Assembly: GCA_023384095.1 (NCBI GenBank)
Contig: JAHDXT010000004.1
Coordinates: 140,519 to 204,518, forward strand
Length of the DNA stretch: 64,000 nucleotides
DNA from: Hyphomicrobiaceae bacterium
GTDB taxonomy: Bacteria > Pseudomonadota > Alphaproteobacteria > Rhizobiales > Hyphomicrobiaceae
Reading direction: 5' to 3'
A program made the position numbers and the translations under genes. The notes under the pieces were generated by a model. The model saw nothing but the letters and a program-made list of their open reading frames with translations, ran no database searches and had not been told where the DNA came from. This document shows, piece after piece, positions 7,712-15,775 of this stretch (position 1 is its first letter; the number at the start of each line of letters is the position of its first letter).

Positions 7712-8299
7712 TCAGTGTGCGTGACCTTCGGCCTTGAGGGCGGCGTGGATGCCTTCGGCATACTCGATGAAGGCGAACTCCGCGTTCACCCGCTCCCGGG
7801 CCTCGGCGACCGTGTCCGCGGTTTGGGGCGGAGTGTTCCGTGTGCTCTCCAGCACCTTCTGCGCCGCCTTGAACCGATCCTCGAGCAAGCGCTCGACGGC
7901 GCCGCTGAGAAGTGTTTTCACCTGCGCCGGATCGCCCGTTTCGAGCGCCTTCTCGGCGGCGGGAATGACCGGGCCATGGTTGATTCCCGCCGGCTGCAGC
8001 CCGGTATAGGCTGCGCCTTCACCTTCCCGGTGCAGGCGGACCACCGTTTCCATGAACCAGCGTTGGGCGACCTCTGCAGCGGCTTTTCCGTCGCCCTTCG
8101 CCTTCAAGGCCATCCGGTGGGCTGCCTTGATCTCATCCTCGGCCGAAGCCGGCGCGTAAGGCAGCGCCAGGTTCACGTTGCCGGTCTCGAGCGCTTCAAT
8201 CGCGGCGCCTGCCACCGGCCCATCGACGCTGTCGCAGTGGGCGAAAGCGGGACTGGCGAGAAAGCCGGCGATTACGGTAGCCATCACTAATCTGCGCAT
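7712..8299 (-). CDS. Secreted DUF6448 family protein
   Basis: 195 residues from the ATG at 8299. The signal peptide is clear (MRRLVMATVIAGFLASPAFA) and cleavage would leave an N-terminus beginning HCDSVDGPV, the hallmark of this family. The rest is helical, Ala/Glu/Lys-rich and ends in a His-rich tail (GHAH). The mature protein has several Glu/His that could bind metal, which would fit the neighbours, but no activity is known. The frame is open for 300 more codons upstream, but that part overlaps the divergent LysR gene and lacks protein character, so the signal-peptide Met was chosen. Confidence 0.8.
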   Translation of the reverse strand: MRRLVMATVIAGFLASPAFAHCDSVDGPVAGAAIEALETGNVNLALPYAPASAEDEIKAAHRMALKAKGDGKAAAEVAQRWFMETVVRLHREGEGAAYTGLQPAGINHGPVIPAAEKALETGDPAQVKTLLSGAVERLLEDRFKAAQKVLESTRNTPPQTADTVAEARERVNAEFAFIEYAEGIHAALKAEGHAH

Positions 8300-8416
8300 G
8301 ACGATACTCCTCAGCTCTTGCGTTGGCGGCCCGGCCTCGATTGGACCTTGCCTCGGCAGGAAGCTAAGACTTTCGACGCGGCGCAGGGATTGGCCAAGGT
8401 CGCAAGGCGGATTTGC

Positions 8417-9328
8417 ATGAATGCACAGCATGCCAACTGGGACGACCTCCGGCTGTTCCTCGCGGTGGCGCGCGCCGGCTCGCTCTCGGGGGCGGCGCGG
8501 GCGCTCGGCGTCAACCACTCCACCGTCTTCCGGCGCGTCGGCGCCTTCGAGGAGGCGATCGAGGTCCGGCTCTTCGAGCGGTTGCCGAGCGGCTACGTCC
8601 TGACCGAGGCGGGCGAGGAGATGCTGGAGACGGCGTTGCGGGTCGAGGCGGAAATCTCGGAGCTCGACCGCAAGATCGCCGGCCAGGATCTGCGTCTGAG
8701 CGGCACCGTCCGCATCACCACGGTCGACATGCTGGCGCTCGGCCTGCTGCCGCGTCACCTCGCGGCCTTCCACGCGGCCTATCCGGGCATCGAGCTCGAG
8801 GTCGTCGCCACCAACGCCGCGGTCAGCCTCAGCCGGCGCGAGGCCGACGTCGCGCTCCGGGTGAGCAATCAGCCGCCCGAGACGCTGGTGGGGCGCCGCG
8901 TCGGCCGCCTCGTCTTCGCCGCCTACGGTGCCGCCGCGGCGACGGACGGGACCGCGGACGTCCCGCTGGCGGAACGGGACTGGATCGGGTTCGACTCCGA
9001 CCATGAGGCCCTCGTCCGCCGCTTTGCCGACTTCCTCCCCGAGACCCGGCCGATCTTCCGCGCGAACTCGGTCGCCGTGGCCATTGCAGCGGCCAAGGCC
9101 GGCATCGGTCTGGCCCCGCTGCCTTGCGGCATCGCCGACCTCGAGCCCGACCTCGTGCGCGTCGCGCCGCTGCCGGACGACTTCATGCGCGACCTCTGGC
9201 TCCTGACCCACGAGGATCTGCGGCGGACGGCACGCATCCGCGCCTTCCTTGACTTCCTCGCCGCCGCGCTTACTGCCGAGGCGCCGTTACTGGAAGGGCA
9301 AAGGCCGCGTGCCTGGAGCAACGGATAA
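8417..9328 (+). CDS. LysR-family transcriptional regulator
   Basis: 303 residues from the ATG at 8417. The N-terminal winged helix-turn-helix (residues about 8-65, NWDDLRLFLAVARAGSLSGA then ALGVNHSTVFRRV) is followed by the linker helix and a periplasmic-binding-protein-like effector domain (from about residue 95, SGTVRITTVDML). It diverges from the DUF6448 gene, which is its most likely regulated neighbour. Effector unknown. The VNHSTVFRR recognition helix is of the type in LysR proteins annotated near metal or redox genes, but that is not diagnostic. Confidence 0.9.
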   Translation: MNAQHANWDDLRLFLAVARAGSLSGAARALGVNHSTVFRRVGAFEEAIEVRLFERLPSGYVLTEAGEEMLETALRVEAEISELDRKIAGQDLRLSGTVRITTVDMLALGLLPRHLAAFHAAYPGIELEVVATNAAVSLSRREADVALRVSNQPPETLVGRRVGRLVFAAYGAAAATDGTADVPLAERDWIGFDSDHEALVRRFADFLPETRPIFRANSVAVAIAAAKAGIGLAPLPCGIADLEPDLVRVAPLPDDFMRDLWLLTHEDLRRTARIRAFLDFLAAALTAEAPLLEGQRPRAWSNG

Positions 9329-9421
9329 ACAAAACCTGTAACTCCCCAACTGCACCCTCAAAGGGACGAAAGCGTGCCCAATTGAGGTGTTTGATAGCGC
9401 AGTTCCGTCCCAATCCGAGGA

Positions 9422-11407
9422 TCACCGCCACCCGGGTGTGCCGCAACTCCGAGATTCTTGCATAGCTCGACCGATCTCCTGCGGCCGGATGACATCCTTT
9501 ACGGCGTCGATCGCTGCCGACCGCGAACTCACGGACCGCACCGAGTCGAACAGCAGCCGCAGGCCGTTCATAACGACCAGCACGGTGCCGCCCTCGTGCC
9601 CGATCACTGCCAGCGTCAACGGCAGCTCGAAGAACAGGGCGCCGGACACGAGCACGAGCATGGCTCCCATCGCAAAGACGAGGTTCTGCCGGATGATGCG
9701 GGCCGCCCGCCGCGCCAGACCATGGGCGGCAGGCAGGCGGGCCATGTCTTCCGAGAGCAACGCCACGTCGGCGGCTTCCAGAGCGACATCACTGCCCGCA
9801 GCGCCCATCGCGATACCGACCTCGGCTCGGGCCAAGGCGGCTGCGTCATTCACGCCGTCGCCAACGAAGGCAACCTTGCCTGCCTTCGCCATTTCCCCGA
9901 CCAGATGCACCTTGTCCTCAGGCAAGAGATCAGAATGGATTTCGTCAGGCGACAGGCCGAGCTCTGCGCCTATCCGGAGGGCAACCGGCCGCCGGTCTCC
10001 GGTCATCATGGCGATGCGGTCTATTCCGGCCTCTCTCAATTGATCGAGGGCGGGGCGTGAGCTTGCCCGAACGCTATCCGCGACGGCAACTGCCCCCAGA
10101 ATACGAGCACCGCGCCCGACCCAGATGACCGTCTCGGCCTCGTCGAGCAAAGCCGCGAACGCCGGTTTCTCCACATCGACGCCCATCCGGGCGGCCATGC
10201 GCCGGTTGCCGGCCCATAGCATGCCCATGGCATCGCGTCCTGTGATCCCTTCGCTCGGTCTCGTGACCACGTCGGACACGGACGCCGGGGCAAGCCCTCG
10301 CTTATTCGCAGTCCGATGGACTGCTGCAGCAATGGGATGCTCCGAATGGGCCTCCAGGCCGGAGACAAGGCTCAGAAAGTCATCCTCGGGCATGCCCAAA
10401 CTGATGATGCCGGTGACTTCTGCCCGCCCTGTGGTCAGGGTGCCCGTTTTGTCGAAGGCGAACTGCGAAACAGCCGCAAATGTCTCGAGCGCAGCGCCGC
10501 CCTTGAACAGAACGCCGCCTCGCGCTGCCGCCGACAATGCCGAGAGGATCGCTGCCGGCACGCTGATCACGAGAGCACACGGGCTCGCGGCGACCAGGAC
10601 GACCGCGGCGCGGTAAGCCGCATCACTCCATTCCCGGCCAAGCCACAGGAAAATGGCAAGCGCGATCACGGCCCCGGCGAGGACGCCGATGGTATAGCGC
10701 TGACCAAACCACGCGCTGAACCGTTCCGAAGGCGCCCGAGCGGCCTGAGCTTCCGTCACCAGCTGGATCATACGGGCGACGGTGCTGTCGCTCATGGTGG
10801 CGGACACCCTCATCTCGAGCACGGAGCTCTGGTTGACGGTCGCTTCGAACACCTTGGCGCCCGGAGCCTTGCTCACGGGCATCGACTCGCCGGTCACCGT
10901 CGACTCGTCAATCTCTCCTTCTCCGCTCAGCACGATGCCGTCGACCGGGATCTTCGCCCCCGGACGCACCACCACGACATCGTCGACCTCGAGCTGCGCG
11001 ATTTGCACTTCCTCGACGTCGGCGCCGGTCTTGCGGAGTGCCGTTTCCGGGCGCAGACCCATGAGCGCCTCGACCTCGCGCCGGGCCCTGCCCAGGGCCA
11101 ACGTTTCCAATGTGGTGGACAGACTGAACAGGAACAGCAGAATCGCACCCTCGGCCGGTGCACCTACGCCGGCTGCGGCCAGGGCGGCAATGATCATCAG
11201 AAGATCGATGTCCAGCGACCGCTCGTGCCACAGGCTCTTGAGGGCGCGCCGTGCGGTCGGCACGCCGCCCGCCAGATAGACCAGTCCGAAGCCGAGCGGG
11301 CTGAGAGCCGCCCACCCGACATAAGGCGCGGCAAAGCCGACGACGATGCCGATGAACGTGAGCGCGCTCAGCACAACGCTGAACCGCTCGGCTGCTCGAT
11401 CATCCAT
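9422..11407 (-). CDS. P1B-4 type (CoaT/CtpD-like) metal-transporting ATPase
   Basis: 661 residues from the ATG at 11407; the frame is open to 11494. Motifs: VTGES actuator, SPC metal-site motif (residues 275-277, LVAASPCALVIS), DKTGT phosphorylation site (Asp319), HSEHPIA, and GDGVNDAAALA. The last helices contain HEGGTVLVVMNGLRLL. SPC plus HEGGT is the signature of the P1B-4 subgroup, whose characterised members export Co2+, Fe2+ or Zn2+. It has only about six membrane helices and no HMA domain, also typical of P1B-4. A MerR-like dyad lies just upstream of the chosen start. A decayed copy of the same kind of gene is at 25553-25690. Confidence 0.9.
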   Translation of the reverse strand: MDDRAAERFSVVLSALTFIGIVVGFAAPYVGWAALSPLGFGLVYLAGGVPTARRALKSLWHERSLDIDLLMIIAALAAAGVGAPAEGAILLFLFSLSTTLETLALGRARREVEALMGLRPETALRKTGADVEEVQIAQLEVDDVVVVRPGAKIPVDGIVLSGEGEIDESTVTGESMPVSKAPGAKVFEATVNQSSVLEMRVSATMSDSTVARMIQLVTEAQAARAPSERFSAWFGQRYTIGVLAGAVIALAIFLWLGREWSDAAYRAAVVLVAASPCALVISVPAAILSALSAAARGGVLFKGGAALETFAAVSQFAFDKTGTLTTGRAEVTGIISLGMPEDDFLSLVSGLEAHSEHPIAAAVHRTANKRGLAPASVSDVVTRPSEGITGRDAMGMLWAGNRRMAARMGVDVEKPAFAALLDEAETVIWVGRGARILGAVAVADSVRASSRPALDQLREAGIDRIAMMTGDRRPVALRIGAELGLSPDEIHSDLLPEDKVHLVGEMAKAGKVAFVGDGVNDAAALARAEVGIAMGAAGSDVALEAADVALLSEDMARLPAAHGLARRAARIIRQNLVFAMGAMLVLVSGALFFELPLTLAVIGHEGGTVLVVMNGLRLLFDSVRSVSSRSAAIDAVKDVIRPQEIGRAMQESRSCGTPGWR

Positions 11408-11419
11408 GTATACCTCAAC

Positions 11420-11439
11420 ACCCTTCAGGCACTGTAGGT
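11420..11439. promoter_or_regulatory. MerR-type dyad before the P1B-4 ATPase
   Basis: An imperfect dyad ACCCTTCAG-GCA-CTGTAGGTG (arms match at 6 of 9 positions) resembles operators of MerR-family metal sensors. A TATACA element follows on the minus strand, but it touches the ATG at 11407, which is awkward for a promoter. No MerR gene is in the window. Confidence 0.3.
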
Positions 11440-11562
11440 GGTTCGCACCCGGTAGCAAGGAGCGTAGCCGCGCACCCAGTTCCCGGCGCATCACCTGGCC
11501 GGAGCGAAAGTTGGGATCTGCGTCGTATGCAAAAGAACCCTTTTTGAAGGTTAGCGACGGGA

Positions 11563-11670
11563 ATGACCCTCATTCAACTTTGTCGTGATAAGGCGGCGGC
11601 GGTCGAAGCCGGAGCAGAAGTTGGCGTCTACACACGATACAAGGCCGGCGGAAAACAGCTATCCGAGTAG
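11563..11670 (+). CDS. Possible small protein, 35 residues
   Basis: ATG at 11563 opens a short frame (MTLIQLCRDKAAAVEAGAEV, then a Gly/Lys-rich end) closed by TAG at 11668-11670. The composition is protein-like, and a weak GACGGGA lies before the ATG. I do not recognise it; it may be the remnant of a longer gene. The rest of the 11408-11773 gap holds only promoter-like sequence. Confidence 0.22.
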   Translation: MTLIQLCRDKAAAVEAGAEVGVYTRYKAGGKQLSE

Positions 11671-11773
11671 GCAGTTAACCGGCGCGTCGCAGCCACCGAC
11701 GTGCAGATTTCCCGCATCCGGGTCCTCGCCCGCGAGCTTCGCTCAAGAAACGTGAGTATCAAGTCTCGTCACC

Positions 11774-13156
11774 TTAGCAAATCGGGCTCTTGTCGGAGTG
11801 CCCTGGCAACCTGTCATATGTGCTGAACGTGAATCTGGCTTCGAAACCGTCCTGACGGCCTTCCCGCGGCGAAATCAGTTCGATCTTGCCACCAGTGCCG
11901 GAAGCGATTGCCTTCGCGATGGCCAGCCCCAGCCCGGCGCCATCTACTTGAGCCCGGCCACGCTCGAACGGCTCGGACAGGCGGGCGAGCACATCCGGGA
12001 GAACCACTGGTCCAGCGTTGGAGACGCTTAGCTCGCCGCTTGGCGACAGCGCGACGCGCACCGGCTCGCTGCGGGAGCCGTGCTTCAAGGCATTCTCGAT
12101 CAGGTTCCTTGCCAGGATTGCGAAGGCATCGGGATCGATGCAGGAGAGTACCGGGCTGCCGGGTAGGATCAGTTCGAAGCCCTCTGCGCAATCGACGCTC
12201 CCCGTCATTTCGTCAACGACCATCCGTAGGATGGCGGCGACGTCGGTCGGCTCCGCTGCTTGCAGGCGCCCGCCTTCGGCCCTCGCCAGTTGCATCAACT
12301 TTTCCGATAGCCTGGAGAGTCGCCGCAGTGCCGTCTCGATCTGCTGCGCCCGCTCGCGCGTGGTGTCGTCCGCCGCCTCTGCGATGAGCCTTTGGGTCTG
12401 CGCGAGAGCGGCTGCGACTGGGGTACGCAGCTCGTGCGCCGAATTCGCTGTGAAACTGCGCTCCGCCTCCAGCGTGCGCCTGAGCCGCGCGAGCAGGCGA
12501 TTGACCGCTCTTGCGATCGGCCGGATCTCGGCGGGTAGGTCATCGGCCGCAACAGGGCTCAGATCGCCGCCGCCACGCGCTTCGATTCCTGAACGGAGGG
12601 TCCGGATCGGCGCCATCGACACCCGCACAATACCCCAGACGCCGATCAGGCTGAGGGGGACGATCAGGCCGAGCGGCAGGGCGAGCCCGAGCAGCGCCTC
12701 CCTGGCCGCCGTGCGGCGGTGGGCGAGCGGCTCGGCGACGGCGATGGAGATCGTGCCTCGCAGGGCGGCGTCGAAATAGAGGCGGTGGGTCGGCGTGTCG
12801 GCAAAACCCATGTGAGTGAATGGAGGAAAGACGGCCAGATCGGCGTTGTGCGAGCGCAGCAGGACCTTGCCCTCGGCATTCCGCACCACGTAGGTGAAAT
12901 ATTCGTCGTGCTGGCGCAGTGTCGCTACGCGTCGGGTTGTTTCGTCGTCGTCCTCGTCGCCATCACGGCCGATGATATCGAGGACGGCCAGCGGCAGGAT
13001 GCGCTGCGCCGTTTCCTCCAGCGCGCTGTCGAAGACCTCGTTCATCTCATGGCGCAGATTATGCGCTGTCACCGCGGCAGCGATAGCCCACAGCAGCGCC
13101 ACGCCGAGCCCCAGTCCGAGCGAAAGCCGCCATTGCAGGCTCTTGGGCCACATCAT
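11774..13156 (-). CDS. Sensor histidine kinase of an OmpR-type two-component system (QseC/PmrB-like)
   Basis: 460 residues from the ATG at 13156, which overlaps the response-regulator stop (ATGA). Order: first transmembrane helix (about residues 9-28), periplasmic sensor region rich in acidic residues (IIGRDGDEDDDETTRR, a possible metal-binding patch), second transmembrane helix, HAMP, HisKA with phosphoacceptor motif SAHELRTP, then HATPase with N box (NLIENALKHG) and G boxes (DGAGLGLAIA). The closest family is QseC/PmrB/TctE-like kinases. The acidic periplasmic loop suggests a cation signal, but this is inference. It likely controls the divergent PepSY/cytochrome b561 operon. Confidence 0.88.
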   Translation of the reverse strand: MMWPKSLQWRLSLGLGLGVALLWAIAAAVTAHNLRHEMNEVFDSALEETAQRILPLAVLDIIGRDGDEDDDETTRRVATLRQHDEYFTYVVRNAEGKVLLRSHNADLAVFPPFTHMGFADTPTHRLYFDAALRGTISIAVAEPLAHRRTAAREALLGLALPLGLIVPLSLIGVWGIVRVSMAPIRTLRSGIEARGGGDLSPVAADDLPAEIRPIARAVNRLLARLRRTLEAERSFTANSAHELRTPVAAALAQTQRLIAEAADDTTRERAQQIETALRRLSRLSEKLMQLARAEGGRLQAAEPTDVAAILRMVVDEMTGSVDCAEGFELILPGSPVLSCIDPDAFAILARNLIENALKHGSRSEPVRVALSPSGELSVSNAGPVVLPDVLARLSEPFERGRAQVDGAGLGLAIAKAIASGTGGKIELISPREGRQDGFEARFTFSTYDRLPGHSDKSPIC

Positions 13157-13815
13157 CTGGCACTTCCGAGCCGGTAGCCGATGCCGCGCACCGTATCGAC
13201 TATCGAATGCCCCAGCTTCTTGCGAAGGCGGCTGACGTGAACCTCGATCGTGTTGCTTTCCACCTCGGCGCCGAAAGCATAAAGCCGCTCTTCCAGCTGC
13301 GTCTTGGACAACACCTGGCCGGGGCGTTGAACGAAAGCCTCGAACAGCGCCCACTCCCGGGCGGTCAGATCGACCAGGCGGCCAGCGCGTACTACCGTTC
13401 TCGCGGCCAGGTCGACCTGCAGATCGCCGAACTCGATCAGTGGATTTGGATTGCCGCTGTAGCGCCGCGCCACGGCGTTCAGCCGCGCCGATAGCTCGGA
13501 GAGATCGAACGGCTTGATCATGTAGTCGTCCGCGCCCGCGTTGAGCCCCTGGATGCGGTCGGAAATCTGATCCAGCGCCGTCAGGATCACGACTGGCGTA
13601 GCGCAGCCCTTCATCCGCAGCTTGCGCAGGAAGCCGAGGCCGTGTCCGTCGGGAAGCATCATGTCCAGGAGGATAAGGTCGTAAGCCGCGCTGTCGAGAT
13701 GGTCGCCTGCCGCGTCGAGACGGGTCACCCAGTCGACCGAATGGCTATCGGCGACGATGTGGTCACGCACTGCGGCGCCCAGGATCGTGTCGTCTTCGAC
13801 CAGAAGGATTCTCAT
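13153..13815 (-). CDS. OmpR/PhoB-family response regulator (QseB/PmrA-like)
   Basis: 220 residues. Receiver domain: acidic pair EDD (residues 7-9), phospho-acceptor Asp in LILLDMMLPDG (about residue 51), conserved Thr in ILTALD and Lys in MIKPFDLSEL. The C-terminal winged helix (about 125-220) has LTAREWALFEAF and the recognition helix EVHVSRLRKKLG. It overlaps its kinase gene by 4 nt. Direct repeats with 11-bp spacing lie in the divergent promoter region (13891-13907) and again before the DUF2271 gene, so it probably regulates both itself and the electron-transfer genes. Confidence 0.9.
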   Translation of the reverse strand: MRILLVEDDTILGAAVRDHIVADSHSVDWVTRLDAAGDHLDSAAYDLILLDMMLPDGHGLGFLRKLRMKGCATPVVILTALDQISDRIQGLNAGADDYMIKPFDLSELSARLNAVARRYSGNPNPLIEFGDLQVDLAARTVVRAGRLVDLTAREWALFEAFVQRPGQVLSKTQLEERLYAFGAEVESNTIEVHVSRLRKKLGHSIVDTVRGIGYRLGSAR

Positions 13816-13890
13816 GCGCTCGGTCCTTCCCGCTCCCCCGTCGGATGGCAGCCAAACCTGTCAGGAAGCTGACGCGGAGATCGAGCCCGC

Positions 13891-13907
13891 TTCAGGTGTT
13901 CGTCAGG
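13891..13907. promoter_or_regulatory. Candidate response-regulator box, direct repeat
   Basis: TTCAGG-TGTTC-GTCAGG: hexamers repeat with an 11-bp period, one helical turn, as in binding sites of OmpR-family regulators. The site lies between the divergent regulator gene (start 13815) and the PepSY gene (start 13957). A similar pair is at 15167-15183. Confidence 0.4.
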
Positions 13908-13956
13908 GAAGATTGCCATCGTCCGTTCCAATGAACCTTGAGCGAGGACAACTGAA

Positions 13957-14352
13957 ATGATGAAGCACGCAATGGCAGCATTCCTGGTGATCGCGCTCGC
14001 CGGCTCCGGCGCCGCGATGGCGGACGACGACGACTGTCAGGTCCCCATGGACCAGTGGCAGCCGCGCGAGGCAGTGCAGAAGATGGCCGAAGCCCGTGGC
14101 TGGAAGGTGAGCCGGATCAAGATCGATGACGGCTGCTACGAGATCAAGGGGACCGATGAGACCGGCCAAAGATTCAAGGCCAAGATCGACCCCGCGACCC
14201 TTGCGACCGTCAAGCTGAAGCGCAAGGGGCAGGACCATGAGTCTCGCGAGATGCGCGACCAGCGCCAGCCGGTACAGGCCGGCGGGAGCGGCGAGCTCCC
14301 CTCCAACGAACTATTCAAAACGGGCAAGCCACCGAAAATTGAAGTCAAGTGA
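13957..14352 (+). CDS. Periplasmic PepSY-domain protein
   Basis: 131 residues. Signal peptide (MMKHAMAAFLVIALAGSGAA), then an acidic mature N-terminus (DDDDC), then one PepSY domain with the typical VQKMAEARGWKVSRIKIDD and YEIKGTDETGQRFKAKIDP pattern. The last 40 residues are polar and probably disordered. PepSY domains of this kind are found in small periplasmic proteins divergent from two-component systems and beside cytochrome b561 genes, where they may bind metal or modulate redox proteins. It is the first gene of the unit leading to 14407-14922. A second Met lies at 13960. Confidence 0.82.
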   Translation: MMKHAMAAFLVIALAGSGAAMADDDDCQVPMDQWQPREAVQKMAEARGWKVSRIKIDDGCYEIKGTDETGQRFKAKIDPATLATVKLKRKGQDHESREMRDQRQPVQAGGSGELPSNELFKTGKPPKIEVK

Positions 14353-14406
14353 AGTGAGCAAGGCTCCTTGCCGCAAAGCTGAACGTCAAAGCTTCGGAAA
14401 AAGACC

Positions 14407-14922
14407 ATGCCCACCAATTCCGCCCGCTATTCGAAAATCATGATCGTCATTCATTGGTTGACCGCCCTCGCTGTGGTCGGCGCATGGCTGACCTCGGAAG
14501 GCGGCCGGCACATGGTAGAGAACCCGCCTCTGCTGCACTTTTCGTTGGGGCTCGCGGTGCTCGTGCTCATTGTGCCGCGTCTCATTCTGTTGCTCACGGG
14601 AGGAGCGCCCGATGTGGGAAGGAAGCGTGATCGGCTCGCCATCGCGACCAAGGCCGGTCATGTGGCGCTTTACCTGTTCCTGATCGCCCTGCCGCTGACC
14701 GGCTGGTACGCCGCATCACGCATGGGCGTGCCGGTGTCGTTCTTCGGCCTGGAGCTTCCGGCGATTGCCGCGCCGGTCAAGGGCCGTCCCGGCCTGATCG
14801 CCGAGCTGCATGAAAATGCCGGCACCTTCATCCTTTACGTCGCCGGCCTGCACGCCCTGATGGCGCTCTGGCATCAGTTCGTTTTGCGCGACGGCACTCT
14901 GCAGCGCATGAGCCTGCGCTGA
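14407..14922 (+). CDS. Cytochrome b561-family protein
   Basis: 171 residues with four transmembrane helices. Candidate haem-ligating histidines sit in the expected helices: IVIHWLTALAVVGAW (helix 1), PLLHFSLGLAVLVL (helix 2), KAGHVALYLFLIALPLTGW (helix 3) and GLHALMALWHQF (helix 4), plus a His in ELHENAG. This matches the bacterial cytochrome b561 (CybB-like) family of di-haem quinol-linked electron carriers. It follows the PepSY gene by 54 nt and ends before a large hairpin. It probably supplies electrons from quinol to the periplasmic flavoprotein partners encoded downstream. Confidence 0.88.
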   Translation: MPTNSARYSKIMIVIHWLTALAVVGAWLTSEGGRHMVENPPLLHFSLGLAVLVLIVPRLILLLTGGAPDVGRKRDRLAIATKAGHVALYLFLIALPLTGWYAASRMGVPVSFFGLELPAIAAPVKGRPGLIAELHENAGTFILYVAGLHALMALWHQFVLRDGTLQRMSLR

Positions 14923-14945
14923 CAGAATTGGAACGCCACTGTTCT

Positions 14946-14989
14946 CGCTCGGCCTTCCCGCCTGTGCACTCAGGCAGGGGTGCCGAGCG
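14946..14989. terminator. Large stem-loop after the cytochrome b561 gene
   Basis: Outer arms CGCTCGGC / GCCGAGCG and inner arms GCCTG / CAGGC with loop TGCACT form a 44-nt hairpin 23 nt past the stop codon. No T-run follows, so it may act as an mRNA 3' stabiliser or attenuator rather than a simple terminator. Confidence 0.4.
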
Positions 14990-15056
14990 GCCATTTCCCC
15001 TTACGGTGGCTTTCGCAAGGGCGTTTTTTGGCTCTGCATCTGATCGCGGCTGACCT

Positions 15057-15087
15057 GGCGGGAAATCATCTGATCCCGCCATTTTTA
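15057..15087 (+). terminator. Rho-independent terminator
   Basis: Perfect 7-bp arms GGCGGGA / TCCCGCC with a 10-nt loop, followed by ATTTTTA. It separates the PepSY-b561 unit from the DUF2271 operon, implying an independent promoter for the latter. Confidence 0.6.
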
Positions 15088-15166
15088 TCGCACGATCCCT
15101 AATCACCGGACCAGTAACCCGCACCATCATTTCCTGACGCCAAGCTTAAGCAAAAACCGCGGCACC

Positions 15167-15183
15167 GTCAGGAAGCACTCAGC
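15167..15183. promoter_or_regulatory. Candidate response-regulator box before the DUF2271 operon
   Basis: GTCAGG-AAGCA-CTCAGC, again two hexamers with an 11-bp period. It resembles the repeat pair in the divergent regulator promoter at 13891-13907. It lies about 110 nt upstream of the DUF2271 start and may place this operon under the same two-component system. Confidence 0.35.
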
Positions 15184-15293
15184 TGCTTTCTCCAGATTGA
15201 TTGCACCGGAACGGCGGAGGTGAAACTCCAAAGGTCTGGTCCGTACGAAGACAAATCCATGTTTCAGCCCTGACATAAAGAGGCAAAGTCGAC

Positions 15294-15764
15294 ATGAAAT
15301 CCTTTCTCGCCGCGCTGGCGCTGACCACGGCGCTCACGTCCCCCGGCCTTGTCTTGGCCCGGCCCGTCACGCTGACCACAACGATGAACAGCTACGGCGG
15401 CGATGGCGCCTACCTCGCGTTCTATGTCACCGATGCGAAGGATGCCTATGTCGGCAGCCTGTGGATGGCCGGCGACAAGTCGAAGTATTACGAGCACCTG
15501 TCGGGCTGGTATCGCGCCCCGGGCGGCAAGCCTGCCGAGATCAACGGCATCACGGGCGCCAGCGTCGGTGCGGGCCGCACGCTCGAAATCACACTCGATC
15601 TGGCCGACGCGCTGTTCGACGCGGGCTACACACTGCACATCGATGCCGCTGTCGAGGACATGCGCGACAGCCCCAACGATGTTGCCGTGCCGCTGACGAC
15701 CGATGGTGCCGGCAACCCGGTGCGCGGGCGGCGCTACATCGCCAGCTTCGCTTACGGCATGTGA
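15294..15764 (+). CDS. DUF2271 periplasmic protein, candidate flavinylated electron carrier
   Basis: 156 residues. Signal peptide (MKSFLAALALTTALTSPGLV, cleavage after LA), then a DUF2271 domain over the whole mature protein (about residues 25-155). The stretch NGITGAS (residues 84-90) matches the core of the ApbE flavinylation motif [ST]GA[ST], with Ser90 the expected FMN attachment residue; the leading acidic residue is Asn here, with Glu82 two positions before. An ApbE gene lies two genes downstream. It probably shuttles electrons in the periplasm. A good AGAGG ribosome-binding site precedes the ATG. It is separated by 11 nt from the fusion reductase gene. Confidence 0.8.
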   Translation: MKSFLAALALTTALTSPGLVLARPVTLTTTMNSYGGDGAYLAFYVTDAKDAYVGSLWMAGDKSKYYEHLSGWYRAPGGKPAEINGITGASVGAGRTLEITLDLADALFDAGYTLHIDAAVEDMRDSPNDVAVPLTTDGAGNPVRGRRYIASFAYGM

Positions 15765-15775
15765 CCGGGGGAGCC

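Noticed and set aside
8300..9211. N-terminal extension of the DUF6448 frame giving a 499-residue protein
   Set aside because: The extension is antisense to the LysR gene and a signal peptide starts at 8299, so the shorter protein is real.
15461..15775. Upstream extension of the PepSY-TM reductase
   Set aside because: It overlaps the DUF2271 gene in another frame. The ATG at 15776 has a good ribosome-binding site and begins the first membrane helix.
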